IMG/VR virus record: IMGVR_UViG_3300031857_015216
Span: 1-26,465 of that record
Reading direction: 5' to 3' (one strand)
Length of the DNA stretch: 26,465 nt
Source: a virus
The notes under the pieces: model-generated
What the model saw: the letters and a program-made list of their open reading frames with translations, nothing else
Told to the model about the DNA's origin: nothing
Database searches by the model: none
In this document: positions 20,935 to 26,465 of the stretch, piece after piece
Layout of the letters: every line of letters starts with the position of its first letter
Position numbering within the stretch: the stretch's first letter is position 1
Program-made: the position numbers and the translations under genes

Positions 20935-21380
20935 GCGGTCACACGTTCCGAGGACGCCCATGCGCCCTGTGCGGGAGGACGCACCGAGTGACGAGCATCC
21001 CGAAGCTTCGCGGGCAGCCGAAGCCGACGCAACCGCCGACGCACCGCATCCTCGACCCCGAGGACGTGACGACGCTCGCTGTCCTGCGAGGCGTGATCCG
21101 CGCGTACTCCGCGTGGTGCCGTGGGCAGTATGAACCCGCCGATAGCCACGCCCACGATGACGCGGTGCGCTTCGCGGCAGAGGCGATCGGAGAGCCGTTC
21201 TTCGGTATGGAAGCCGCGCGGCTCGCAGAGAGCGAACCGCCCGTATCCCGGTTCTCTGGGACTCCCGCCGAGAGGCGAACGGTAACATCCAGCCCATATC
21301 TGGATGATACGCGCACCGGATTGGGACCGCGCTTCGCTGGACTCGCGGACAGAACAGATGTTGCGTCGAAGGACGACTAG
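20931..21380 (+). CDS. Hypothetical protein with CALC motif, 149 aa
   Basis: Unrecognised last gene of the rightward operon. N-terminal PCALCGRTH (about 10-18) is one zinc half-site; a helical middle follows and a polar tail. GTGA overlap with the preceding gene. Its TAG (21378-21380) overlaps the opposite gene's TAG in CTAG. Confidence 0.7.
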   Translation: MSGHTFRGRPCALCGRTHRVTSIPKLRGQPKPTQPPTHRILDPEDVTTLAVLRGVIRAYSAWCRGQYEPADSHAHDDAVRFAAEAIGEPFFGMEAARLAESEPPVSRFSGTPAERRTVTSSPYLDDTRTGLGPRFAGLADRTDVASKDD

Positions 21381-21586
21381 CCCGCGCCGACGACGCTCTG
21401 CAATGTCACCACGACCGTCACGGGGACGTGTCCCACGCGCCGAAGCTCCGCGATCTCCTGCGCCGTCAGGTCGGCTTGCAGTATCGCCGGGACGACGAGA
21501 GGCGCGTCCACGGGCTCCGGGTCCGGGTCGGCGGCGGTCGGCGTCTCCCAGCGGCGGAGGCGGTCGGCTCTCAAGAGAACTCGCAC
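21377..21586 (-). CDS. Small hypothetical protein, 69 aa
   Basis: Unrecognised. Acidic Pro-rich centre (ADPDPEPVDAPLVVPAILQ) between basic N-terminus and beta-like tail (HVPVTVVVTLQSVVG). GTG 21586 with GGGGGAGTAGC upstream, 1 base after the lipoprotein stop. Stop shares CTAG with the convergent gene. Confidence 0.65.
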   Translation of the reverse strand: MRVLLRADRLRRWETPTAADPDPEPVDAPLVVPAILQADLTAQEIAELRRVGHVPVTVVVTLQSVVGAG

Positions 21587-21587
21587 G

Positions 21588-21929
21588 CTACTCCCCCGGC
21601 TTCGGCTCGGGCTTCGGAGCCTCGACCTTCGGCGCCTCCGGCTTCGTGAGCGAGAGCCCGCCGCCCGCCGGAACCTGCGCGTCGATCTTCCCGTCCTGCC
21701 TCGCCTCCTGCTTCGACACGTCTGCGGAGGTCGCCGCCGGGGCGCTCGTCGGAGCCGTCGTCGAGGTCGAGTCCGCGCCCTTGCTCCCGCCCGTCACCGC
21801 CCCGAAGTTCAGCACGGGGGCGAAGACGAAGGTCGGCGTGGACGAGGAGCCCTGCCCCTGCCCCTGGTCGGCGTTCGGCGCGGCGCAGGCGGAGAGGGCG
21901 AGGACGGCGGCGAGGGCGAGGGTTCGCAT
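21588..21929 (-). CDS. Phage lipoprotein with Pro-rich tail, 113 aa
   Basis: Signal peptide with lipobox LSAC (C15), then a low-complexity Gly/Gln/Ser/Thr region and a Pro/Lys/Glu repeat tail (KPEAPKVEAPKPEPKPG). A short Pro-rich lipoprotein could be an outer-membrane spanin (Rz1-like) or an exclusion lipoprotein; it is longer than most Rz1 and not nested in another gene. AAGGAG ribosome site before ATG 21929. Confidence 0.75.
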   Translation of the reverse strand: MRTLALAAVLALSACAAPNADQGQGQGSSSTPTFVFAPVLNFGAVTGGSKGADSTSTTAPTSAPAATSADVSKQEARQDGKIDAQVPAGGGLSLTKPEAPKVEAPKPEPKPGE

Positions 21930-21931
21930 GG

Positions 21932-22321
21932 CTACTCCTTGTGGGTTCCTTCGACTCCGCGAGCCATCCGCGCCCGCGTGCGGTTCAGGAGGACGGACTG
22001 CGCCGCCTCGATGTGCTTGAGAGCTTCGGCGTTCTCCGCGCAGGCGTAGCGCCCGGACTGGAAGCCGCGCAGGCGGTCCGCGAGGATCGCGAGGAGGGCT
22101 TCGTGCGTCACGCCGTTGACGCCGACCTCCGCGATCGGTCCGTTCTGGAAGACGAGCCTCGTTGCGTCGCGCAAGACGAGGCCGCTCGAAGGGTTGGTCT
22201 TTGTGTCGAAGCCAGAGATGACGTAGGCGTGGCAAGCTCCGCCGTGACCGGGCTCGTCGAGGACTTCGATCTTGAGGCGGTCGTTCGCCGGGTTGACGAT
22301 GTGGTCGGTGAGGACTCGCAC
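21932..22321 (-). CDS. acb2: Acb2/Tad1-like nucleotide-sponge candidate, 129 aa
   Basis: The N-terminal half (MRVLTDHIVNPANDRLKIEV, VLDEPGHGGACHAYVISGF) is a beta domain and the C-terminal half matches the pattern I associate with the Acb2/Tad1 helical hairpin: LVFQNGPIAEVGVNGVTHEA, LLAILADRLRGFQSG, then RTRARMARGVEGTH. Family members sequester cyclic oligonucleotides (Acb2, against CBASS) or cyclic ADP-ribose isomers (Tad1, against Thoeris). This member has both the beta domain and the hairpin, so the ligand cannot be stated. GTG 22321 with GGAGATGGAG upstream. It lies with lipoprotein and tail-side genes, an accessory position typical of anti-defence genes. The assignment is from memory of motifs, not a search. 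Confidence 0.65.
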   Translation of the reverse strand: MRVLTDHIVNPANDRLKIEVLDEPGHGGACHAYVISGFDTKTNPSSGLVLRDATRLVFQNGPIAEVGVNGVTHEALLAILADRLRGFQSGRYACAENAEALKHIEAAQSVLLNRTRARMARGVEGTHKE

Positions 22322-22335
22322 GGGGACTCCATCTC

Positions 22336-22357
22336 CCCGCCCCCCGGTCGGGGCGGG
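22336..22357 (-). repeat. G+C hairpin upstream of the Acb2-like gene
   Basis: CCCGCCCC and GGGGCGGG (8-bp perfect arms, 6-base loop) directly upstream of the ribosome site of the gene at 22321. No U-tract follows, so not a standard terminator; it may slow the polymerase or protect the message. Confidence 0.45.
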
Positions 22358-22427
22358 TCGCGGTGGAGGGGTGCCCGGGGGATAGGCGGGCGCGGCGAGC
22401 CGGGCCGCTGGAGGAGAGGAGGCTGAC

Positions 22428-22456
22428 AGATTAGCGGGTCGGCGGCGTCGAGTCTA
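22428..22456 (-). promoter_or_regulatory. Possible promoter of the Acb2-like/lipoprotein genes
   Basis: On the minus strand TAGACT (22456-22451), 17 bases, TAATCT (22433-22428). It overlaps the stop region of the preceding gene and lies in a 139-base gap upstream of the Acb2-like gene, in a region where other genes are closely packed. Confidence 0.45.
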
Positions 22457-22460
22457 GTGC

Positions 22461-22688
22461 CTAGCCGAACCCGTGTTCGATCGGCTCAAGGCTGGGCGAG
22501 ACGAACCCCCGAACGTAGGCGTCCGTGGCGGCGTCGAGCGCCTCCTGCCGCGTCGCGAAGTGCGTCGCCTCGTGCGGGCTGTAGGTCAGATGGGCGGGGA
22601 CGCCGGGCGTGCCCCGGACGAGGTAGATCGCTTTCGCGGAGCCGTTCACGACTTCCTCCGCAAGCCACGCTAACTTGGTGTCGGCCAT
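22461..22688 (-). CDS. Small hypothetical protein, 75 aa
   Basis: Unrecognised. MADTKLAWLAEEVVNG, then YLVRGTPGVPAHLTYS and a helix FATRQEALDAATDAYV. CAAGGAG ribosome site lies inside the last codons of the upstream micro-gene, so the two are tightly coupled. Confidence 0.75.
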   Translation of the reverse strand: MADTKLAWLAEEVVNGSAKAIYLVRGTPGVPAHLTYSPHEATHFATRQEALDAATDAYVRGFVSPSLEPIEHGFG

Positions 22689-22690
22689 GG

Positions 22691-22801
22691 TCACTCCTTG
22701 ATCTCTGTGGACACGGGGCGCGTCACGACGACGAGCGGGCGCGGTCCCTCGCACGGGCAGGGGTACGGCTGATCGCAGTCGGCGCAGAGCGGCGGACCCA
22801 T
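22691..22801 (-). CDS. Cys-containing mini-protein, 36 aa
   Basis: Unrecognised. MGPPLCADCDQPYPCPCEG start gives four Cys in twelve residues (possible zinc knuckle) and a short beta tail. Ends 2 bases before the next start; its own ribosome site is weak. Confidence 0.6.
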   Translation of the reverse strand: MGPPLCADCDQPYPCPCEGPRPLVVVTRPVSTEIKE

Positions 22802-22810
22802 GCCCGAAGC

Positions 22811-23023
22811 CTACGGCGCGGCGGGGACATCCTTCGCGGGGAGGAGCGAGATGCCCCCCGCCTTGAACCGCCCGTAGATCGCCAAGAGGAGCCCGATGAC
22901 GTGGACGACCGTGTCCACCGTCGAGGCGTCCTCCGCAGGCGCGGCGAGCCCCGGGAGCCCGAGCGTCCCGGCGGCGGCGATGAGGACGCCCCAGATCGTC
23001 TTGCTGCGAAGTGCGTTCTTCAC
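22811..23023 (-). CDS. Holin-like two-TM protein, 70 aa
   Basis: Two hydrophobic helices (about residues 7-25, IWGVLIAAAGTLGLPGLAA, and 36-50, VVHVIGLLLAIYGRF) with a basic N-terminus and the YGRFKAGG turn, typical of small phage holin-type proteins that pierce the inner membrane before lysis. GTG 23023 has TAGGAG upstream and overlaps the upstream gene (GTGA). No endolysin gene is visible nearby, so the lysis role is inferred. Confidence 0.65.
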   Translation of the reverse strand: MKNALRSKTIWGVLIAAAGTLGLPGLAAPAEDASTVDTVVHVIGLLLAIYGRFKAGGISLLPAKDVPAAP

Positions 23024-23172
23024 GAGTGGACTCCTACGGGTTCGTGGTGGGCGGCGCGGCGCTTCTTGTGCCGCCGTGGCTTCGACTCCGCCACGGTGAC
23101 GCGGTCTTCCGCCGCCTTGATCTGCTTGTCTCGCGAGAGCATATCGCGGATCGCCTTGAACACTCGCGCCAT
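23020..23172 (-). CDS. Small basic protein, 50 aa
   Basis: Unrecognised. Helical N-terminus (MARVFKAIRDMLSRDKQIKA) and a Lys/Arg/His tail (PRRHKKRRAAHHE). AAGGAG sits 7 bases before ATG 23172; an upstream ATG at 23190 overlaps the previous stop (ATGA) and would add six residues. Confidence 0.68.
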   Translation of the reverse strand: MARVFKAIRDMLSRDKQIKAAEDRVTVAESKPRRHKKRRAAHHEPVGVHS

Positions 23173-23186
23173 GATCGTCTCCTTCT

Positions 23187-23399
23187 TCATAGGTCACCGT
23201 CGTCGCCGTCGTCACCCTCGTCTCGCTGGAGACGCTCTGCGATGCGCGTGGCGCGGTCCGCTACGGAGAGGGCGCGGGACACCTGTTTCTCTTTGTAGAC
23301 CACGGCGAGCGCGAGGGCTCCGATCACTCCGAGCGCCCATCCAATGACGGTGGCGACGGACAGCGTGATCTCCGTATCGACCTCCGCGAGGAGCGGCAC
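23187..23399 (-). CDS. One-TM small protein with acidic tail, 70 aa
   Basis: Unrecognised. A TM helix (about residues 14-34, VATVIGWALGVIGALALAVV), a basic/helical part (RALSVADRATRIAERLQR) and an acidic end (DEGDDGDDGDL). Could be a lysis accessory (inner-membrane side). GTG 23399 follows the preceding TAA by one base. Confidence 0.7.
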   Translation of the reverse strand: MPLLAEVDTEITLSVATVIGWALGVIGALALAVVYKEKQVSRALSVADRATRIAERLQRDEGDDGDDGDL

Positions 23400-23400
23400 G

Positions 23401-23619
23401 TTAGCCGCCCACCACGAAGGTCACGGGGTTCCCCTCGCCGTCCACGCCGACGGTTGCCGTCACGCCCGCGTTGCCCTGCGCGAGTTCCCAGATCCATGCC
23501 GGGATCGGGTCGCAGTTCCAGACGGAGGTTGTCTCCGGCGGGGGCGACGGGTTGTTGATGATGAGGTCAAGGCGCTTGCCCTGCGGCGTCGCCGTGACCT
23601 TGATCCGTCCGGTCGGCAT
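23401..23619 (-). CDS. Small beta-rich protein, 72 aa
   Basis: Unrecognised. MPTGRIKVTATPQGKRLDLI, a Pro-rich turn and a WELAQGNAGVTATVGVDG strand set. ATG 23619 overlaps the upstream stop by one base (TGATG); CAGGAG ribosome site. May be a structural or chaperone peptide. Confidence 0.73.
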   Translation of the reverse strand: MPTGRIKVTATPQGKRLDLIINNPSPPPETTSVWNCDPIPAWIWELAQGNAGVTATVGVDGEGNPVTFVVGG

Positions 23620-23855
23620 CAGCGTGTCTCCTGTTGGGCGTTCTCACGCTCCGCCGCGCCGCGTTCCTGCCGCAGCGCCAGAACGTGCCAGAGTGTCGCC
23701 GCGCCGAGCGCCGCCGTCAAGGCGAGCCCCGCGAGGACGTACACGCTGACGTGCCGCCGAAGATGGTCACCGATCACGCCCGCCTCGGGAGGCCAGCCCT
23801 TCGGCATGGCTTCGGGATGCGATGGTTCGGGACGGCTTGTTGTTGTGGTCCTCAT
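23619..23855 (-). CDS. One-TM protein with charged C-terminus, 78 aa
   Basis: A single TM helix (VYVLAGLALTAALGAATLW, about residues 40-58) and a charged tail (ALRQERGAAERENAQQETR), an arrangement like small inner-membrane lysis proteins (Rz-like). Start at ATG 23855 (MRTTTTSRP) or 23807 (MPKGWPPEAG); the ribosome site is poor in both. The 5' part overlaps another frame (23767-23913). Confidence 0.65.
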   Translation of the reverse strand: MRTTTTSRPEPSHPEAMPKGWPPEAGVIGDHLRRHVSVYVLAGLALTAALGAATLWHVLALRQERGAAERENAQQETR

Positions 23856-23913
23856 GCAAGACCGACACGACAAAACCGCCCGGACCCCGGCGCGGAAAAT
23901 CGGATTTCTTCAT
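23767..23913 (-). CDS. Possible small protein overlapping the next gene, 48 aa
   Basis: Unrecognised. MKKSDFPRRGPGGFVVSVLH start; begins 8 bases after the preceding TAG with only a weak AGG ribosome site, and overlaps the next gene in another frame for up to 89 bases. It fills an otherwise empty 65-base stretch. May be real, or chance. Confidence 0.35.
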   Translation of the reverse strand: MKKSDFPRRGPGGFVVSVLHEDHNNKPSRTIASRSHAEGLASRGGRDR

Positions 23914-23921
23914 CGCCGAGC

Positions 23922-24215
23922 CTAGTAGTAGCTCCACGAGTCGAAGACGCCGTCGGGCGTGTCCGTGTCCGTCAGCCAGATCTCCGGCACCGGGCTCTCG
24001 TTCTGGAACAGCCACTTCACGGCGTTGTAGGTGTCCGTGTCGCACATCCGGGGCGCCGGAAGCTGCATCGGGGGATGCCAGCCCGGCGGCGCGAGCGTGA
24101 CTTCCTGCGTCGAGTCGTTGCAGGCGACGGGGATGCCGTGGTAACTCACGTCCGCTGCGAGGGCGGAATGAACGAGCCCGGCGAGGAGGGCGAGGGCGAG
24201 GATCATGCGCTTCAT
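23922..24215 (-). CDS. Secreted/periplasmic small protein, 97 aa
   Basis: Signal peptide (MKRMILALALLAGLVHSALA), predicted cleavage after ALA-A, then a Trp/Pro/Asp-rich mature part with two Cys (CND, CDTDTY) that might form a disulfide. Location between tail genes and lysis genes suggests a lysis or envelope role. ATGA overlap with the upstream gene. Confidence 0.7.
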   Translation of the reverse strand: MKRMILALALLAGLVHSALAADVSYHGIPVACNDSTQEVTLAPPGWHPPMQLPAPRMCDTDTYNAVKWLFQNESPVPEIWLTDTDTPDGVFDSWSYY

Positions 24216-24946
24216 GCTGAGGTCACTCCGTTGATGGTCTTCACCGATGCGATGGCGACACCCTGGACGGTCTTGACGGAGGCGAAGGCGAGCCCGCCGA
24301 CCGTCTTGACGAGCGACCCGCCCGCCGCTGCCGCCTTGAACGTCGCGATTGCCGCTGTCTCGTTGCTGCCACCCGTCCACGACCACGCCGGGTTCGCCGC
24401 CGTTGCCGTCGTCTGGATGAGGTACGCCGAGCCCACGCCGTGGGCGCTGCCGCCCGCGAAGTAGACGACGGCAGGCGTCGAGAAGCCGCCGTTGATGGAG
24501 AGCGCGGACGGGGCGGAGTCCATGCTGATCCCGGCGACGACAACCTCATTGTCCTCCGTCGGAGTGACGCTGCCCGTCGAAAGCGGGCTTCCGCCGCTTC
24601 CCGCGCCGTTCTGCTGATCGAACGCCGAGGACGCCTTCGCCCCGCTGAACACGTTGACGCTGATCGAGGCGTAAGAGGTCGAGCCTGTGACGGTGAACGT
24701 GTGCCCGCTTCCGACCGTCGCGCCCTCGGCGTAGAACAGTTGGATGCGATGCGAGCCCGAGACGATCTGCGCCGTCAGGGCATTGTAGGTGTTGCCTTTG
24801 CTGTCCGACACGGTCGGCGCGGTGGAGGGCTCGTAGCTCGCGACGGCGACGACGATGAGATTTCCGCCCGTCGAGTCCACCGACGAGGTCGTACCCCCGT
24901 TGACTCCCAGGTTTGCCGTGACTCCGGTGACGTAGGCAATCGCCAT
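24212..24946 (-). CDS. Tail/adhesin-like beta protein, 244 aa
   Basis: Gly/Ser/Thr/Val-rich beta protein (VTGVTANLGVNGGTTSSVDS, GHTFTVTGSTSYASISV) resembling phage tail or adhesion proteins. The C-terminus has three near-repeats of about 11 residues: LVKTVGGLAFA, SVKTVQGVAIA, SVKTINGVTSA. Ends with an ATGA overlap. Poor ribosome site before ATG 24946, 3 bases after the preceding TAA. Confidence 0.75.
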   Translation of the reverse strand: MAIAYVTGVTANLGVNGGTTSSVDSTGGNLIVVAVASYEPSTAPTVSDSKGNTYNALTAQIVSGSHRIQLFYAEGATVGSGHTFTVTGSTSYASISVNVFSGAKASSAFDQQNGAGSGGSPLSTGSVTPTEDNEVVVAGISMDSAPSALSINGGFSTPAVVYFAGGSAHGVGSAYLIQTTATAANPAWSWTGGSNETAAIATFKAAAAGGSLVKTVGGLAFASVKTVQGVAIASVKTINGVTSA

Positions 24947-24949
24947 CGG

Positions 24950-25192
24950 TTACACGTCCGCCGGGAGGGTGATCGGACCGGGCGAAAGCTTCGCGTGCGC
25001 CGCGTCCCGCTTCGTGAGGGCGACGCACCGCGCCTTCGCCCACTTCGCGAGCGCCACGTCGTCGAGGTCGTCGCCGCGCGTCGTCTCGGTGAGCGTCGCG
25101 CCGCCCGGCCCGTCGAAACGGACCGTCGCGACGACGTTCCCCCCGTCCTTGACGGCGGCGAGAAGTGTTGCGGACCAAGTGGGTGCGGGCAT
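24950..25192 (-). CDS. Small hypothetical structural-region protein, 80 aa
   Basis: Unrecognised. MPAPTWSATLLAAVKDGGN, a beta segment (VVATVRFDGPGGATLTET) and a helix with one Cys. ATG 25192 has GGGAGCC upstream. Lies between two tail-like genes. Confidence 0.75.
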   Translation of the reverse strand: MPAPTWSATLLAAVKDGGNVVATVRFDGPGGATLTETTRGDDLDDVALAKWAKARCVALTKRDAAHAKLSPGPITLPADV

Positions 25193-25206
25193 GGTCAGGC
25201 TCCCGG

Positions 25207-26214
25207 CTAGGTGTGCGTGATGAAGTCCGGCGAGATGCAGACGCGGACGGAGTTCCCGTCCAGCCCGAAGCCGAGGACGCGCGTCACGCTGTCCGTCGTC
25301 GTGGGCGCGGTGTTCGTCACGTCGCCCGCCGTCTCGCTGATGTAGACCGGAGCCGACACGGTGAGCGCGGGGAATGCCGCGTCCGCCCGGATCGTCCCGT
25401 CGAGGAGGATCGTCGTCGGATCGCCGTCCGCCGCTGCCGCGAGGACGCAGAACCCGACGAGAACAGAGCCGGAGGTCGAAGCCGCCGAGGCGTCCGCGAG
25501 TTCCCAGCGAGAGTCCGCCGCCGCGAGGTACACCACGTCACCGAAGGCGAGCGTCGCCCCCGCCGTGCCCGCGATGACGGTGCCCGTGTACTTCCCGTCC
25601 GCCGAGAGCGTGGCGTCGAGGATGATCGCCTTGTTCTCGGCCAGCGTGATCGAGTCGGTGTAGCCCGTCGCGTTCGTGAGCGTCAGCGAGGACGGGGTTC
25701 CGCCCGCGCCGTTGAACGTCACGAACGCGCCCGCCGACCCGACGTTGACAGCGAGCGCCGTTGCGACGCCCGTCCCGTAGCCCGTCGTTCCCGCGATCGG
25801 GAGCCCGGTGCAGTTCGTCAGGGTACCGGACGCGGGGGTGCCGAGTGCAGGCGTGACGAACGTGGGGGACGTGGCGCGGGCTACGCCGCCCGTACCCGTG
25901 TACGCCGCGCCGCCGAGGGTCGTCAGCATCGCGTCCGTCGTCGTGTCGTCGAGGACCGTACGCGCCGCCGCCGTGCAAGTCGCCGTCTGCGGAACGCCCG
26001 TCGAGGCGGTCGTGCGGACGATGAACTGGTCTTGCGCGAGGTCCGCCATCTTCGCGAGCGTGACGCCCGCCGTCGCGACGATGACGGTCGGATCGGCTGC
26101 GGTCCCGCCGACCGTGATTGACGTGTCGCCCGCCGTGACGGAGTCCACCGACCCTCCGCCGCCACCGGACCCGGAGTTGTCTCCGAAGACGCTGTTGGGA
26201 ATTAGGTTGCCCAT
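25207..26214 (-). CDS. Tail fibre/structural protein, 335 aa
   Basis: Low-charge, Thr/Gly/Ala-rich protein with the tail-fibre signature ALGTPASGTLTNCTGLPI (about residues 140-157), repeated GTGVATALA and TTG-type segments, and a Gly/Ser linker near the N-terminus (GSGGGGGS). Typical of receptor-binding or fibre shafts. Ends in a short fold (DFITHT). Function inferred from composition and position. Confidence 0.78.
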   Translation of the reverse strand: MGNLIPNSVFGDNSGSGGGGGSVDSVTAGDTSITVGGTAADPTVIVATAGVTLAKMADLAQDQFIVRTTASTGVPQTATCTAAARTVLDDTTTDAMLTTLGGAAYTGTGGVARATSPTFVTPALGTPASGTLTNCTGLPIAGTTGYGTGVATALAVNVGSAGAFVTFNGAGGTPSSLTLTNATGYTDSITLAENKAIILDATLSADGKYTGTVIAGTAGATLAFGDVVYLAAADSRWELADASAASTSGSVLVGFCVLAAAADGDPTTILLDGTIRADAAFPALTVSAPVYISETAGDVTNTAPTTTDSVTRVLGFGLDGNSVRVCISPDFITHT

Positions 26215-26217
26215 GAG

Positions 26218-26465
26218 TTACACCGCCACCGGGGTCAGTCCGCCGGAGCAAAGGATGCCGAGCGTGCCCGTCGGAGCGCCGCCCGTCGCCTTCGCGGAGA
26301 CGCGGAAGAGGGCGCAGCCGAGGACGGAGAGGGGCGGGAGCGTGACGGTCAGCGTCGCCGTCATCTGCCCCACGTCGGTCGAGATTGCCGCGACGCTCGA
26401 CGACTGCGCCGCCTTGTACGCGAGGGGATACCACGTCGTGCCGCCGTCGTTCGATCGCTCGAACT
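26218..26465 (-). CDS. Tail-associated protein (5' end cut by window edge)
   Basis: Only the last 82 residues are present. FERSNDGGTTWYPL is a phage tail/beta-sandwich signature, followed by strands VGQMTATLTVTLPPL and the end GILCSGGLTPVAV then TAA, 3 bases before the next start. The remainder lies beyond the right edge. Confidence 0.75.
   Translation of the reverse strand, partial: FERSNDGGTTWYPLAYKAAQSSSVAAISTDVGQMTATLTVTLPPLSVLGCALFRVSAKATGGAPTGTLGILCSGGLTPVAV

Noticed and set aside
1-26465. CRISPR array, insertion sequence or integrase
   Set aside because: No regularly spaced repeats, no transposase or tyrosine/serine recombinase motifs in any plausible frame.

Overview
This window is part of the genome of a tailed double-stranded DNA bacteriophage (Caudoviricetes) of a high-G+C bacterium. 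The evidence is a large terminase subunit, a RecT/YqaJ/SSB/RusA recombination set, a DnaB-type helicase with an initiator-like partner, tail proteins, a holin-like protein and a lipoprotein. Genes are short, packed head to tail, and mostly joined by 4-base ATGA/GTGA/TTGA start-stop overlaps. GTG and TTG starts are common. No ribosomal, metabolic, integrase, CI-type repressor, tRNA, CRISPR or insertion-sequence gene was found, so the host cannot be named. The 9-residue lipobox protein and G+C-rich codon use fit many high-G+C hosts. There is no gene-free stretch longer than about 190 bases.

Layout. (1) A leftward operon starts at about 12457 and runs off the left edge. In order it has a possible 11-codon leader peptide, an HTH protein, a membrane-anchored coiled-coil protein, small zinc-ribbon proteins, a helicase-methyltransferase fusion (11391-9184), more small zinc proteins, a protein with an RNA polymerase alpha-CTD-like domain (8459-8034), an initiator-like protein (7856-7221), DnaB (7224-5914), about ten small proteins, a candidate small terminase subunit (3580-2966), and the large terminase (1451 to beyond position 1). 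(2) A rightward operon (12610-21380) starts from the same divergent region. It has four tiny genes, YqaJ-type exonuclease, RecT, SSB, RusA and a run of accessory genes. An HNH endonuclease with its own promoter and a strongly structured 5' leader (19834-20573) lies within it. (3) A second leftward block enters from the right edge (26465-21377). It has tail or fibre proteins, several one-TM proteins including a holin candidate, a candidate anti-CBASS/anti-Thoeris nucleotide sponge of the Acb2/Tad1 type (22321-21932) and a lipoprotein. It meets the rightward operon at a shared CTAG.

How it fits together. The initiator-like protein would open an origin, and the 25-bp duplicated iteron-like elements inside its own gene are a candidate for that origin. 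It would then recruit DnaB. YqaJ exonuclease, RecT and SSB form a single-strand annealing module, and RusA resolves branched DNA before the terminase packages it. The methyltransferase fusion may protect phage DNA and the Acb2/Tad1-like protein may blunt host nucleotide-signalled immunity. The second leftward block probably follows the structural genes expected beyond the left edge, if the genome is circular or circularly permuted; that is an inference.

The most notable unexplained features are the structured RNA leader of the HNH gene, the duplicated iteron block, the tandem repeats at 8832-8900, the alpha-CTD-like protein, and the very large number of Cys-pair mini-proteins.
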